Made by a program: the position numbers and the translations under genes | DNA from: Symbiodinium natans | Taxonomy: Eukaryota > Sar > Dinophyceae > Suessiales > Symbiodiniaceae | Reading direction: 5' to 3' | DNA: 57,500 nucleotides | Assembly: GCA_905221605.1 (NCBI GenBank) | Contig: CAJNDS010002568.1 | Coordinates: 167,501-225,000, forward strand | In this document: piece by piece, positions 57,259 to 57,500 of the stretch | Layout: the number at the start of each line of letters is the position of its first letter | How positions within the stretch are numbered: position 1 is the first letter of the stretch | The notes under the pieces: model-generated | The model's input: only the letters and a program-made list of their open reading frames with translations | Told to the model about the DNA's origin: nothing | The model's database searches: none

Positions 57259-57500
57259 AAGCAAATGCTGCAGTAGTTCAGGGTTTAGGGCTTTGGGGTT
57301 GAGGGTTTAGGGCCCCCTAAACCCGAAACCCTAAACCCTAAACCCTATTCCCTAAACCCTAAAGTTTCGGGTCCGCAGCCTCTTCTGGCCCGTCCCATCT
57401 CAACATCTCTTCGAAGGCCTCATGCTGTCAGAGTGCCGTCGCCCGCTTAGGGCCTCTTGGTTGTGGGCCTTTAGGGTTTAGGGTTTAGGGTTTAGGGTTT

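Larger units (their letters stand above)
49328..57500. other. Gene-free mosaic to the window end
   Basis: Capped islands at 49615-49717, 50226-50354, 50769-50877, 51086-51175, 51591-51718, 53048-53158 and 57364-57468. Degenerate CCCTAAA-like sequence lies at 54750-54930 and a C run at 54001-54020. Stretches 52090-52700, 53230-53700 and 55180-55440 hold no feature I can name beyond short repeats. Confidence 0.65.

Noticed and set aside
57460-57500. TTTAGGG run at the right edge as a true chromosome end
   Set aside because: The run is cut by the window edge and looks like dozens of internal tracts; nothing shows it is terminal.

Overview
The window reads as nuclear DNA of a photosynthetic dinoflagellate. 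Four things point there. (1) The Arabidopsis-type telomere heptamer TTTAGGG/CCCTAAA is scattered through the whole window. (2) One gene encodes a chlorophyll a-c type light-harvesting protein with an N-terminal bipartite-looking plastid leader. (3) The only way I found to rejoin that gene's conserved third helix is an intron with a GA...AG border, a non-canonical donor known from dinoflagellates. (4) A degenerate copy of the dinoflagellate spliced leader lies just upstream of the same gene. I cannot name the genus.

Gene content is very low. I support two protein genes, both on the minus strand: a LicD/fukutin-like membrane protein at 19430-20719, and the light-harvesting gene at 48354-49269 (two exons). 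Each carries a short palindromic, introner-like segment: a 106-nt intron in the light-harvesting gene, and a 75-nt in-frame candidate intron in the LicD-like gene. The two genes are 28 kb apart and I see no functional link between them. I found no rRNA, tRNA or CRISPR array.

The rest is a mosaic of three layers. Layer one is many interstitial telomere-like tracts in both orientations. They follow a strong rule: a CCCTAAA tract, then a unique and often GC-rich island of about 75-135 bp, then a TTTAGGG tract, i.e. the polarity of a tiny linear chromosome. Layer two is several families of roughly 85-130 bp palindromic elements with terminal inverted repeats (MITE-like), dispersed, sometimes nested, and one with a readable target-site duplication. 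Layer three is simple sequence: a 74-nt G run, a 49-nt C run, a 200-bp C-rich block, (CT)n and (AT)n tracts and a 10-bp minisatellite.

A large direct tandem duplication occupies 22979-31974 (copy A) and 32077-39496 (copy B), separated by a TTTAGGG tract. Comparing the copies gives filled and empty sites for several palindromic elements and several telomere-like tracts, so both layers kept changing after the duplication. Layout: 1-19.4 kb mosaic; 19.4-20.7 kb LicD-like gene; 20.7-22.9 kb mosaic; 22.9-39.5 kb tandem duplication; 39.5-48.3 kb mosaic with the densest telomeric array (46.0-47.9 kb); 48.35-49.33 kb light-harvesting gene; 49.5-57.5 kb mosaic.
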